Shown one piece after another: positions 1 to 6,410 of a stretch of DNA of 9,593 bases. A program made the translations under genes and the position numbers. Source of the stretch: Dehalococcoidia bacterium (GTDB lineage: Bacteria; Chloroflexota; Dehalococcoidia; Dehalococcoidales; Fen-1064). The first letter of the stretch is position 1. Each line of letters begins with the position of its first letter. The stretch covers positions 1-9,593 of the forward strand of contig DUES01000211.1 of NCBI GenBank assembly GCA_011192055.1, given 5' to 3'. A model generated the notes under the pieces. It was not told the origin of the DNA, did no database searches, and worked only from the letters and a program-made list of their open reading frames with translations.

Positions 1-26
1 AGTGATAATCAAGGCTGCATTAGCCC

Positions 27-812
27 CTACCGCAGCAACGAGCCACCGTCGACGGCAAAGGTCTGGCCGGTGACGTAGCTTGAAGCCTCAGATGCCAGGA
101 ACAATACGGCATTGGCAATATCCTTTGGCTCACCGACATACTTCATCGGAATTCTGGCTGCGGTTTCCTGCTTCCGCACTTTGGCTTCTTCCTCCGGCAG
201 GAGTGAGAAAATGGAATCATAGAGTCGTGTCTCTATCGCACCGGGGGCAATACAGTTCACGCGGATATTGTAGTCGGCCCACTCCAGCGCCATTACCTTG
301 GTTGCCATGATTACGCCTGCCTTGGCGATGGAGTAGTGGCCGGTGGGCACCTGGACTCTGTAACCACTGACGGACGATATGTTGATGATATTACCACCAC
401 CCTGCTCCCTCATTACGTGAGCAGCAGCCTGACTGAGGAAGAACAGCCCTTTCAGGTCGAGGTTCATAACGGAGTCCCAGCCCTTCTCATCCATGTCGAT
501 GGCGGGTGCGAAAAAGTTGGTACCGGCATTATTCACCAGTATATCTATCTTTCCGAACTCGGCTACAACCTTGTCGACCAATGGCTGGAGCTGGTCCATC
601 CGGCCTATATGAGCCTCAACTGCCAGTGCTTTTCTGCCCTCTTTCCTTACCTTTTCCGCTACTTCTTCCAGGGCGGGCAGTCTCCGACTGGTTACAACGA
701 CGTCGGCACCTGCCTTGGCGAATGCTACGGCGGTTGCTTCGCCCATTCCACGGCTGCCCCCTGTTACCAGGGCTACTTTACCTTCCAGTGAAAACTGAGA
801 AGTGTCTACCAT
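27..812 (-). CDS. Short-chain dehydrogenase/reductase (SDR), second gene of the tandem pair
   Basis: This is a classical SDR of 261 residues, the usual length of the family, expected to be a cytosolic NAD(P)(H)-dependent oxidoreductase of a hydroxy or keto group. The Rossmann motif TGGSRGMG is at residues 17-24, NNAG at 94-97, and the catalytic tetrad reads Asn117, Ser147, Tyr160 and Lys164 (Y-S-I-A-K). The arginines after the second strand (TSRR, 41-44) favour NADP(H), by family rule. The ATG at 812 is chosen over an in-frame upstream start at 854 because AAAGGAGGA sits just before it, at 817-825. The product then aligns end to end with the neighbouring SDR. It lies 51 bp downstream of that paralogue on the same strand, so one transcript is likely. 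The C-terminal substrate-binding segment (about 205-235) differs clearly from the paralogue. FabG-like ketoacyl reductase or a hydroxyacyl/alcohol dehydrogenase are both possible; the substrate is unknown. Confidence 0.9.
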   Translation of the reverse strand: MVDTSQFSLEGKVALVTGGSRGMGEATAVAFAKAGADVVVTSRRLPALEEVAEKVRKEGRKALAVEAHIGRMDQLQPLVDKVVAEFGKIDILVNNAGTNFFAPAIDMDEKGWDSVMNLDLKGLFFLSQAAAHVMREQGGGNIINISSVSGYRVQVPTGHYSIAKAGVIMATKVMALEWADYNIRVNCIAPGAIETRLYDSIFSLLPEEEAKVRKQETAARIPMKYVGEPKDIANAVLFLASEASSYVTGQTFAVDGGSLLR

Positions 813-863
813 GAGTTCCTCCTTTATTGACCGGATTTCAGTTGTTGTATTCAATGTTATTGT

Positions 864-1634
864 TTATGTCAGCATATACCCGCCGTCCACGGTTAGCGTT
901 TCACCGGTGTGGTACCAGGACGCTTCGGATGCAAGGTATATCATGGTCCCTACGAGTGCGTCAGGTTCGGCGACCCCTTCCAGCAGTATGCGGTTCTCTA
1001 TCTCAGGCCGGTTGTCCGGGTCCACTTCCCACCGTGAATCCATAAGACGGGTGTGGATAAAACCTGGAGCAACACAGTTTACGCGGATTTTATACTGCGC
1101 CCACTCTCTCGCCATGGTCCTGGTAGCCATGATTACGCCGGCTTTGCTGATATTGTAGGTACTGTTCATGGGCTCTGCTCTCAGGCCGTCCACGGAAGAT
1201 ACGTTGATGATGCTGCCGCCGCCGTGGTCTTTCATCACGCGGGCTACCGCCTGGCTCAGGAAGAAGAGCCCCTTCAGGTTGAGGTTCATTATTGTATCCC
1301 AGGCACGTTCCTCGACATCGAGGGCGGGCATCCAGACGACACTGGTACCGGCATTATTGACCAGGATATCAATCCTGCCGAATTCGGCAACGACTTTCTC
1401 AACCAGGCTGTGTATCTGGTCCATACGGCCGATGTGGGTAGCGATTGCCATTGACTTTCTGCCCAGGCCCTTTATTTCTTCGGCTACAACTTCCAGGTCA
1501 GGCATTTTCCGACTGGTCACAACCACATCAGCTCCGGCTTCGGCAAAACCCAGGGCAGTTGCCTGCCCGATACCACGACTGCCGCCAGTTACCAGCGCCA
1601 CCTTGCCTTCCAGGGAAAACCGTGCAGAAACCAT
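864..1634 (-). CDS. Short-chain dehydrogenase/reductase (SDR), first gene of the tandem pair
   Basis: This is a classical SDR of 256 residues, predicted to be a cytosolic NAD(P)(H)-dependent oxidoreductase. The glycine-rich motif TGGSRGIG is at residues 16-23, followed by an NNAG motif, and the catalytic residues are Asn117, Ser147, Tyr160 and Lys164 (Y-N-I-S-K). The ATG at 1634 has GGAGG at 1643-1647 with an 8-base spacer. A start five codons further upstream would overlap that ribosome site, so it was rejected. It is a paralogue of the gene ending at 27: by hand count roughly 70% of the first ~95 residues are identical, with much lower similarity in the C-terminal substrate loop, where an acidic stretch (EVDPDNRPEIEN) replaces the partner's sequence. 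An extended -10 promoter lies about 60 bp upstream. The pattern suggests an old tandem duplication with a change of substrate. The specific reaction cannot be assigned. Confidence 0.9.
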   Translation of the reverse strand: MVSARFSLEGKVALVTGGSRGIGQATALGFAEAGADVVVTSRKMPDLEVVAEEIKGLGRKSMAIATHIGRMDQIHSLVEKVVAEFGRIDILVNNAGTSVVWMPALDVEERAWDTIMNLNLKGLFFLSQAVARVMKDHGGGSIINVSSVDGLRAEPMNSTYNISKAGVIMATRTMAREWAQYKIRVNCVAPGFIHTRLMDSRWEVDPDNRPEIENRILLEGVAEPDALVGTMIYLASEASWYHTGETLTVDGGYMLT

Positions 1635-1696
1635 AGATATAACCTCCATTCCAGGCGTGAACTATACTGCCAGGTAATATATAGATGAACGCATCC

Positions 1697-1705
1697 ATTA
1701 TATCA
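1697..1705 (-). promoter_or_regulatory. Extended -10 promoter for the SDR pair
   Basis: Read on the minus strand this is TGATATAAT: a perfect TATAAT hexamer (1697-1702) preceded by TG and one base, the extended -10 form that can work without a good -35 element. No convincing -35 hexamer is present at 16-19 bp spacing. Transcription would start near 1690, giving a leader of about 56 bases before the SDR start at 1634. Sequence match only. Confidence 0.5.
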
Positions 1706-1750
1706 TACGCCAATAGGAGAGACTTGTTCCCATTTCCAAAGAGTACATGT

Positions 1751-1781
1751 CAGTGTCACAACTCAGGTTCTGTGAATACTG
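1751..1781. repeat. Imperfect inverted repeat, possible operator
   Basis: The left arm CAGTGTCACA (1751-1760) and right arm TGTGAATACTG (1771-1781) flank a 10-base centre. TCACA pairs perfectly with TGTGA, and CAGT with ACTG, with a small internal mismatch/bulge between the two blocks. It lies between the two divergent promoters, where a repressor or activator could affect either. The half-sites are oriented opposite to the CRP consensus (TGTGA...TCACA), so CRP is not implied. No T run follows, so it is not a terminator. Confidence 0.3.
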
Positions 1782-1826
1782 TGTTTGCCCAAGCATAGCG
1801 GATTGGACAGGTTACGTACGACCCGG

Positions 1827-1855
1827 TTGCCCTCATGTGTATCATCGGGTATAAT
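1827..1855 (+). promoter_or_regulatory. Sigma-70 type promoter for plsC-ispH
   Basis: TTGCCC (1827-1832, four of six matches to TTGACA) is followed after exactly 17 bp by a perfect TATAAT (1850-1855). Transcription would begin around 1862, giving a leader of about 30 bases before the GTG at 1891. This placement also argues that a TTG at 1855, inside the -10 box, is not the plsC start. Confidence 0.6.
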
Positions 1856-1890
1856 TGGCAAGGTTATTACAGGTACCTGGTGGAGGTGGA

Positions 1891-2529
1891 GTGGCACACT
1901 GGATTTACCGCATAAGTAATCCGACAGTAAGGCTGCTGCTGTTTCTGTTTAGCCGCTGGGAGGTTAAGGGGAAAGAGAACGTTCCTCGCAGTGGTCCGGT
2001 TATCGTTGTTGCTAATCATATGACCATGGTTGACCCCCCGATGCTTAGCGTCAGCCTGGGGCGTTATGCGCAGATTATGGCCAAGGAAGAGCTTTTCCGT
2101 ACCCGGTTTACCAACTACATTATGTCCGGGCTTGGTGCTTTCCCCGTCCACCGGGGTCGGCTCGACAGGCAGGCTTTACGCATTGCCGAGAAGGCACTTT
2201 CGGACGGAGGAGTCCTGATGATATTTCCGGAGGGACAGAGAAGCCGTAGCGGAAAACTCCAGAAAGCCTCTGCCGGGGCTACACTGATAGCCCTGCGTAA
2301 CGGTGTTCCGATACTGCCGGTAGGCATAACGGGTACCGAACGGGTCAGCGGTATCCGGAGCGTTCTGCACCGTCCACGACTCACGGTGAACATAGGGAAG
2401 CCTTTCCACCTGCCTATAGCAAAGGGTAAGGAAGACCGTGTAGCACGCACAGATTACCTGATGAAACATATCGCCGAGGTGTTGCCCGAGGAGTACCGGG
2501 GCATATATGGGAGCCGGGAAACCCCATGA
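1891..2529 (+). CDS. plsC: 1-acyl-sn-glycerol-3-phosphate acyltransferase (PlsC)
   Basis: This is a 212-residue PlsC-family acyltransferase. It transfers an acyl chain to the sn-2 position of lysophosphatidic acid to make phosphatidic acid, at the inner face of the membrane. In order the sequence shows a hydrophobic N-terminal stretch (V-R-L-L-L-F-L-F), the catalytic block NHMTMVDPP (the NHxxxxD motif), a GxxPVxRG-like block (AFPVHRGRLD), the phosphate-binding block FPEGQRSRSGKL, and VPILPVGITG, the fourth conserved block. The start is taken as GTG 1891: GGAGGT at 1882-1887 lies close before it, although the spacer is only about 3-4 bases, and the more upstream TTG at 1855 falls inside the promoter. 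The stop overlaps the ispH start (ATGA), so the two are translationally coupled. PlsC next to IspH is a recurring arrangement in Gram-positive and Chloroflexota genomes, often with cmk, which is absent here. Confidence 0.92.
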   Translation: MAHWIYRISNPTVRLLLFLFSRWEVKGKENVPRSGPVIVVANHMTMVDPPMLSVSLGRYAQIMAKEELFRTRFTNYIMSGLGAFPVHRGRLDRQALRIAEKALSDGGVLMIFPEGQRSRSGKLQKASAGATLIALRNGVPILPVGITGTERVSGIRSVLHRPRLTVNIGKPFHLPIAKGKEDRVARTDYLMKHIAEVLPEEYRGIYGSRETP

Positions 2530-3386
2530 AGCCGAAAATTGAGAAAGCCGGAGCGATAGGGTTCTGTTTCGGGGTCAAGCGGGCTATAGATATCCTGGAA
2601 AATGTCGCCCGGGAGCGGGGTAATGTTGAAACGCTTGGGGCAGTGGTGCATAACCGGCAGGTATTGCACCGGCTCGCCGGCATAGGGGTTAAGGTAGCGG
2701 GCGGCATTGACGAAATTCAGGGCGATATTGTAGTCCTTGGTGCTCATGGAGTCAGTCCCCGGATAGAAGAAGAACTCCGTGCCCGGCATCTCATGATAGT
2801 AAACACCACCTGTCCCTTTGTGCTCCGGGCTCAAAAAGTAGCCCAGCGACTGGCAAGGTCCGGATTCGTGGTCGTTATATATGGTGATGCCAATCACCCC
2901 GAGGTAAAAGGTATCCTGGGGTGGGCAAACGATATGGGGATAGCGACGCTGGATGCAGGGCTGCTGGCGCTGCGCGAACCCTTGCCGCGTCGTCTCGGGG
3001 TACTGGCACAGACCACCCAGATACCGCACCAGTTCACTGAATTCGCCAGGGATATTATTAGCTCTGTTCTGGGCAAGGATTCGGAGCTGCGGGTGATTGA
3101 CACTATCTGCCATGACATCCGCCGGCGGCAGGCAGCAGCCATTGACCTCGCCGGTAAGGTAGACCTGATGCTGGTCATTGGCGACCATACCAGTTCGAAC
3201 ACGAACAGGCTCGCTGAACTGTGTTCCGGGACAACGACAACACACCTGATTGAAACTGCGGGTGAGATTGAACCCGGATGGGTCCAGGACTACGGCCGCA
3301 TTGGTATTACCGGAGGAGCTTCCACCGCAGAACAGACCATCAATGAGGTCCTGGCAAAACTGGAATCCCTTGCCGGAGAATCATAG
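2526..3386 (+). CDS. ispH: 4-hydroxy-3-methylbut-2-enyl diphosphate reductase (IspH/LytB)
   Basis: This 286-residue protein is IspH, the last enzyme of the MEP pathway. It uses an oxygen-sensitive Fe-S cluster to reduce HMBPP to isopentenyl and dimethylallyl diphosphate in the cytosol. The three cluster cysteines are at Cys14 (GFCFGV), Cys96 (NTTCPF) and Cys195 (DTICHD). The substrate-binding histidines are His42 (VVHN), His74 (AHGV) and His124 (NHPE), with the catalytic Glu126 in the same NHPE motif. QTT at 162-164, SSNTN and GGAST near the C-terminus complete the diphosphate-binding set. The ATG at 2526 overlaps the plsC stop by four bases. The 3' end overlaps the stop of the opposing acyl-CoA dehydrogenase by 6 bp, leaving no room for a terminator between them. 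Its presence indicates that this organism makes isoprenoids by the MEP route. Confidence 0.97.
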   Translation: MKPKIEKAGAIGFCFGVKRAIDILENVARERGNVETLGAVVHNRQVLHRLAGIGVKVAGGIDEIQGDIVVLGAHGVSPRIEEELRARHLMIVNTTCPFVLRAQKVAQRLARSGFVVVIYGDANHPEVKGILGWANDMGIATLDAGLLALREPLPRRLGVLAQTTQIPHQFTEFARDIISSVLGKDSELRVIDTICHDIRRRQAAAIDLAGKVDLMLVIGDHTSSNTNRLAELCSGTTTTHLIETAGEIEPGWVQDYGRIGITGGASTAEQTINEVLAKLESLAGES

Positions 3387-4514
3387 ACCCATCTGCTGTG
3401 CCACCAGTTCACGATAGAAGTCACCACCGCCGAAGCTAAGCTGGGCAGCCTTGCCCCTCTTGGTGTACAGGCCCAGGTCATGGTCAATAGTACAGCCAAT
3501 CGCACCGTGAATCTGGTGTGCCAGTGTGACCACACGGTCATTAGCTTCACCCGCCCACGCTTTGGCGATTGCTACCTCTTTTATGCAGGATAACCCTTCA
3601 CTGAATCGCCACGCTGCCTGGTAGGTGCTGAACCTCGTGGCATCGACATCGGTTGCCATATCGACGCAATAGTGCTGTATTATCTGGAAGCTGCCTATCG
3701 GACGGTTGAATTGCCGCCGTTCTTTGGCGTAGTCCAGTGTCAAATCAAGGGCTTTCTGAGAAACTCCGACCAGCTCGCAGCATTTTGATACCGCAGCCCG
3801 CTGGACTGTCCTCTGCACAATATCCCATCCCTTACCCGGCTCCCCGAGAATGCTCTCAGCACCAATTTTCACCTGGTTAAATGTTACCTCGCACAACCTG
3901 TCACCGGATATTGTCTTCAGTACCGAATGACTGATTCCGGGGGCACCCGTGTCTACAATGAATACGGTAATTCCACCATCCTTATCCGTTGGTTGTCCGG
4001 TACGGGCAACACACAGCAGGTAGTCGGCAACTCCGGCATCGGGAACGAACAGCTTGGTACCGTTAATTATATAGTCATTACCGTCAGGAGTGGCGGTTAC
4101 CCGGACTGAACCGGCACTGTAACCGGCGTCTTCTTCAGTGAGAGCAAGGGTGAATATTGCTTCTCCGCCGGCTATTGCCGGCAGGTACTTCTGCTTCTGT
4201 TGCTCGCTACCGGCATCGAGGATGGTCAGACCGCCGAGGACGACACTTGACAGGAAAGGTCCCGGCAGACAGGCACGTCCCGTCTCCTCAATCAGCACAG
4301 CAAGGTCAAGAAAACTCATACCGCTTCCCCCGTAGTTTTCCGGGAATGCGAGGCCCATCCAGCCCAGTTCTGCCATCTCCTTCCATAACGACTGCGGATA
4401 GCCTTTTTCATCCGTATCCATTTCCCTGACCAGTGCCGTGGGACACTTCTCTTCAAGGAAATCACGTGCGGCTTTCCTGAGCATTTCCTGTTCTTCTGTC
4501 AGAGTGAAATCCAT
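3381..4514 (-). CDS. Acyl-CoA dehydrogenase family protein, likely non-catalytic or partner subunit
   Basis: This 377-residue protein has the full acyl-CoA dehydrogenase fold: the N-terminal helical domain (MDFTLTEEQE...), the mid beta domain around ALTEEDAGYSAG (124-135) and DYIINGTKLFV, and the C-terminal helical domain with ERRQFNRPIGSFQ (265-277). Enzymes of this family oxidise acyl-CoA to enoyl-CoA with FAD and pass electrons to an electron-transfer flavoprotein. Aligned by eye, the position of the usual catalytic glutamate (MCAD Glu376) is in the glycine-rich FGGGDFYRE (361-369) and is not Glu. The alternative helix-G site (isovaleryl-CoA dehydrogenase Glu254) also lacks Glu. The usual flavin-contacting GSD is GYS here. 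These traits recall the non-catalytic halves of alpha2beta2 dehydrogenases such as mycobacterial FadE28-FadE29. The ATG at 4514 has AGGGG about 9 bases upstream and follows the preceding gene by 12 bp. It is the last gene of the six-gene cluster. Confidence 0.85.
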   Translation of the reverse strand: MDFTLTEEQEMLRKAARDFLEEKCPTALVREMDTDEKGYPQSLWKEMAELGWMGLAFPENYGGSGMSFLDLAVLIEETGRACLPGPFLSSVVLGGLTILDAGSEQQKQKYLPAIAGGEAIFTLALTEEDAGYSAGSVRVTATPDGNDYIINGTKLFVPDAGVADYLLCVARTGQPTDKDGGITVFIVDTGAPGISHSVLKTISGDRLCEVTFNQVKIGAESILGEPGKGWDIVQRTVQRAAVSKCCELVGVSQKALDLTLDYAKERRQFNRPIGSFQIIQHYCVDMATDVDATRFSTYQAAWRFSEGLSCIKEVAIAKAWAGEANDRVVTLAHQIHGAIGCTIDHDLGLYTKRGKAAQLSFGGGDFYRELVAQQMGL

Positions 4515-4526
4515 TAGTGCTGACCC

Positions 4527-5969
4527 CTATTCTTCGTATTTAATTCCGGCAAGTCTCTTGGCCAGGTTCTTCTTAGGCTCAAGGTCTGTATTACGGAGCA
4601 GCGTCATCCGGTGTGCTTCCGGTGAACCACCACCGTGAATGTTGGAAACAATGTCCCGGGTCTCAAAAGCAAGTTTCTCTATCAGGCGGAACATTCTAAT
4701 CCTGTCCTCCACCGGCACTCCCTCGGCACCCTTCAGGTATTTCTCAACGAGAGGCCCGATATCCGGGTTGCACAGGTCTCCCTCGGAAGGCATGTCAGCC
4801 ACCAGTCCACCTGCAATATCTACCAGGAGCCGGATTACCTCGTGGTATTCCTGGCCTTCAAACAGCTTGGACGTATTGGCGAGCACACTGTCCACCTGGT
4901 ATATGCCCGAGTTACTCTGCGTTGCCTCAATGGAAGCTGCCAGGCTGCAACCGTACATTGCCTGGACTATCTTTATCATGTCAACAAGCTTGGCGTTGAT
5001 GTGTGAGGCATTGGGTACTCCGTTGTATTCAGCGATAGCTGCCGCAGCCCCAATCAGGACATCGCCAACGCCGCACTTACAGCCTCCGTGCGAGTGACGG
5101 TGGTAGCTCCCGAACATTCTAACTACAGGTCCGGCGAACTCGTACTCACCGCACATGAATACTCTCTCCCAGGGTACGAAAACATTGTCAAAGATAACCA
5201 TCGGGCAGAACTTGCTGTAGTCAACATTCCCCAGATCAATACCTTCCAGTGCACGCGCTTCGAGGGTACCGCGACCGTAGTCGTGAATCATTCCCTTCGT
5301 GTCAGCAGGTACTGCAAAAGCAACCGCGTAATCACTGTCGTTTTCACGCATCTCACGGGATGGCAGAATCAGTCCTTCGTTGGCACATAATGAGCCGCTC
5401 TGGTGTATCTTGGCACCGCGGACGATAATTCCTTCACTTGTTTTGTCCACGACATGGACATACATATCCGGGTCTGACTGTGCTGAAGGGCGGAGTGACC
5501 GGTCTCCCTTTGCGTCTGTTACTCCGCTCCAGACAACAAGGTCGTTCTTCTGCACGTATTTCAGGTATTCCAGGAACTTTTTATTGTAACCGGTGCCGTG
5601 TTTGGCATCGATATCGTAAGTCACCACCGCGGTGGCATTAATGGCGTCCAGACCGGAGCACCGCATGTAGCAGGTGCCCGTGTGCTGGGAGAGGAACTTC
5701 AACATCTTAACCTTGGTCAGGAGGTCATCGGTGCTTTTATAGAGCTTGGTGAACCGGTTTACGTCCTCTCCAATCAGGTCCGAATGTGCCACCAGCAGCT
5801 TCTGCCCCTCCGGGTCTTTGGTAAGGGCAAAGGTCTGTGCCACTGCCGCTACCTGTCCCCGGGTCAGCGGATGGGTAGTTATGTCGTCCACCTTCTCTCC
5901 CAGGATATAGGCGGTCTGGTTCATATTTCGCAGGCTTTCGTAATACTGTTCCGCCGTTCTTACTGCCAT
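4527..5969 (-). CDS. 4-hydroxybutyryl-CoA dehydratase-like [4Fe-4S]/flavin enzyme (HpaB/AbfD superfamily)
   Basis: This 480-residue protein belongs to the 4-hydroxyphenylacetate 3-hydroxylase / 4-hydroxybutyryl-CoA dehydratase superfamily; AbfD of Clostridium aminobutyricum is about 490 residues. The N-terminus (RTAEQYYESLR...GEKV) is typical. All four AbfD cluster ligands have counterparts: Cys100 and Cys104 (CYMRC, AbfD 99 and 103), His290 and Cys297 (HRHSHGGC, AbfD 292 and 299). That favours a radical dehydratase/isomerase over a flavin monooxygenase, which lacks the cluster. Lys298 follows the last ligand, as in AbfD (300). The residue matching AbfD Tyr296 is His294, and Thr190 appears as Ser191, so the substrate or chemistry may differ. 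AbfD converts 4-hydroxybutyryl-CoA to crotonyl-CoA. The start has GAGAGGT with a 5-base spacer. Neighbours (DUF1893 19 bp upstream, acyl-CoA dehydrogenase 12 bp downstream) support CoA-thioester chemistry. Confidence 0.88.
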   Translation of the reverse strand: MAVRTAEQYYESLRNMNQTAYILGEKVDDITTHPLTRGQVAAVAQTFALTKDPEGQKLLVAHSDLIGEDVNRFTKLYKSTDDLLTKVKMLKFLSQHTGTCYMRCSGLDAINATAVVTYDIDAKHGTGYNKKFLEYLKYVQKNDLVVWSGVTDAKGDRSLRPSAQSDPDMYVHVVDKTSEGIIVRGAKIHQSGSLCANEGLILPSREMRENDSDYAVAFAVPADTKGMIHDYGRGTLEARALEGIDLGNVDYSKFCPMVIFDNVFVPWERVFMCGEYEFAGPVVRMFGSYHRHSHGGCKCGVGDVLIGAAAAIAEYNGVPNASHINAKLVDMIKIVQAMYGCSLAASIEATQSNSGIYQVDSVLANTSKLFEGQEYHEVIRLLVDIAGGLVADMPSEGDLCNPDIGPLVEKYLKGAEGVPVEDRIRMFRLIEKLAFETRDIVSNIHGGGSPEAHRMTLLRNTDLEPKKNLAKRLAGIKYEE

Positions 5970-5988
5970 GGTATACCTCTCTGTAATT

Positions 5989-6399
5989 TTACTGGCCTGA
6001 AATACGTTCCTTTAGAAGCTGGTAGAACTCTTCCGGCGTCTTGTTTATGGATAGCTGTTCCATCGGGCACAGACCGTCCCGCTGGTTGTTCTCAATATAG
6101 GGTACCGTCCGGGAGAAATGATAGTCGATACCAAGCTGCTTCAGCGTTTCCTCAGCGAGTTTGCTTCCCAGTCTGCTGTAGGTCTCCGTGCAGAAAATTC
6201 TTTTCAGCAGCAGTGCCGCAGCGTTACCTATCACCCGGTCCAGGACAGTAACGTCCTTTTCGTAAGGTGTACAGGTCTCGATGTACTCCATCAGGGGCAG
6301 GAGACGCTCTTTTTCCGAAGAAAAGAGCATTTTGTCTCCTTTATAGATACGGAGGGTGTCATTACTAACCTGAAACTCACGGATTGTTATATCGTCCAC
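5989..6399 (-). CDS. DUF1893 (TM1506-like) domain protein
   Basis: This 136-residue protein matches the DUF1893 family seen in Thermotoga TM1506. The conserved core is present: LRIYKGDKMLFSS, then PLMEYIE, then the helix DRVIGNAAALLL (54-65), and near the end VPYIENNQRDGLCPME (98-113). The family's known structure has a cytidine-deaminase-like fold but lacks the canonical zinc HAE/PCxxC set, and its biochemical role is unknown. Here the helix carries GNAAA where a deaminase would have its HAE. The start is a GTG at 6399, with GAGGAG 7 bases upstream overlapping the end of the preceding LarA-like gene (11-bp gap). Sitting between a LarA-like enzyme and a 4-hydroxybutyryl-CoA dehydratase-like enzyme at close spacing suggests a supporting role in the same process, for example cofactor handling or chaperoning. 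That is inference only. Confidence 0.82.
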   Translation of the reverse strand: MDDITIREFQVSNDTLRIYKGDKMLFSSEKERLLPLMEYIETCTPYEKDVTVLDRVIGNAAALLLKRIFCTETYSRLGSKLAEETLKQLGIDYHFSRTVPYIENNQRDGLCPMEQLSINKTPEEFYQLLKERISGQ

Positions 6400-6410
6400 G
6401 TATCAACTCC

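Larger units (their letters stand above)
1635..1890. other. Divergent intergenic region between the SDR pair and plsC
   Basis: These 256 bp separate divergently transcribed units and hold no supported gene. They contain the SDR extended -10 at 1697-1705, an imperfect inverted repeat at 1751-1781, and the plsC promoter at 1827-1855. No terminator-like hairpin with a T run was seen. Confidence 0.6.

Noticed and set aside
813..854. Upstream in-frame start for the SDR ending at 27, adding 14 residues
   Set aside because: A strong ribosome site, AAAGGAGGA, lies inside that extension, directly before the ATG at 812, and the extension has no match in the paralogue.
1751..1781. CRP-type binding site
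   Set aside because: The half-sites are in the opposite order (TCACA first, then TGTGA) and the spacing is 10 rather than 6.
1855..1890. TTG at 1855 as the plsC start
   Set aside because: The codon overlaps the last base of a perfect TATAAT with a well-placed -35 element, no ribosome site precedes it, and the extra residues (G-G-G-G run) are not typical of PlsC.
2454..3245. Long open frame of 263 codons on the minus strand inside ispH
   Set aside because: It is fully antisense to ispH, whose catalytic residues are all present. The translation is rich in Pro, Tyr and Cys and shows no recognisable domain.
4527..5969. Flavin-dependent 4-hydroxyphenylacetate 3-monooxygenase (HpaB) as the product
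   Set aside because: The protein carries all four Fe-S cluster ligands of 4-hydroxybutyryl-CoA dehydratase, which the monooxygenases lack, and the neighbours point to CoA-ester metabolism.
5598..6251. Open frame of 217 codons on the plus strand across the dehydratase-like and DUF1893 genes
   Set aside because: It is antisense to two well-supported genes, spans their junction, and has no domain-like pattern.
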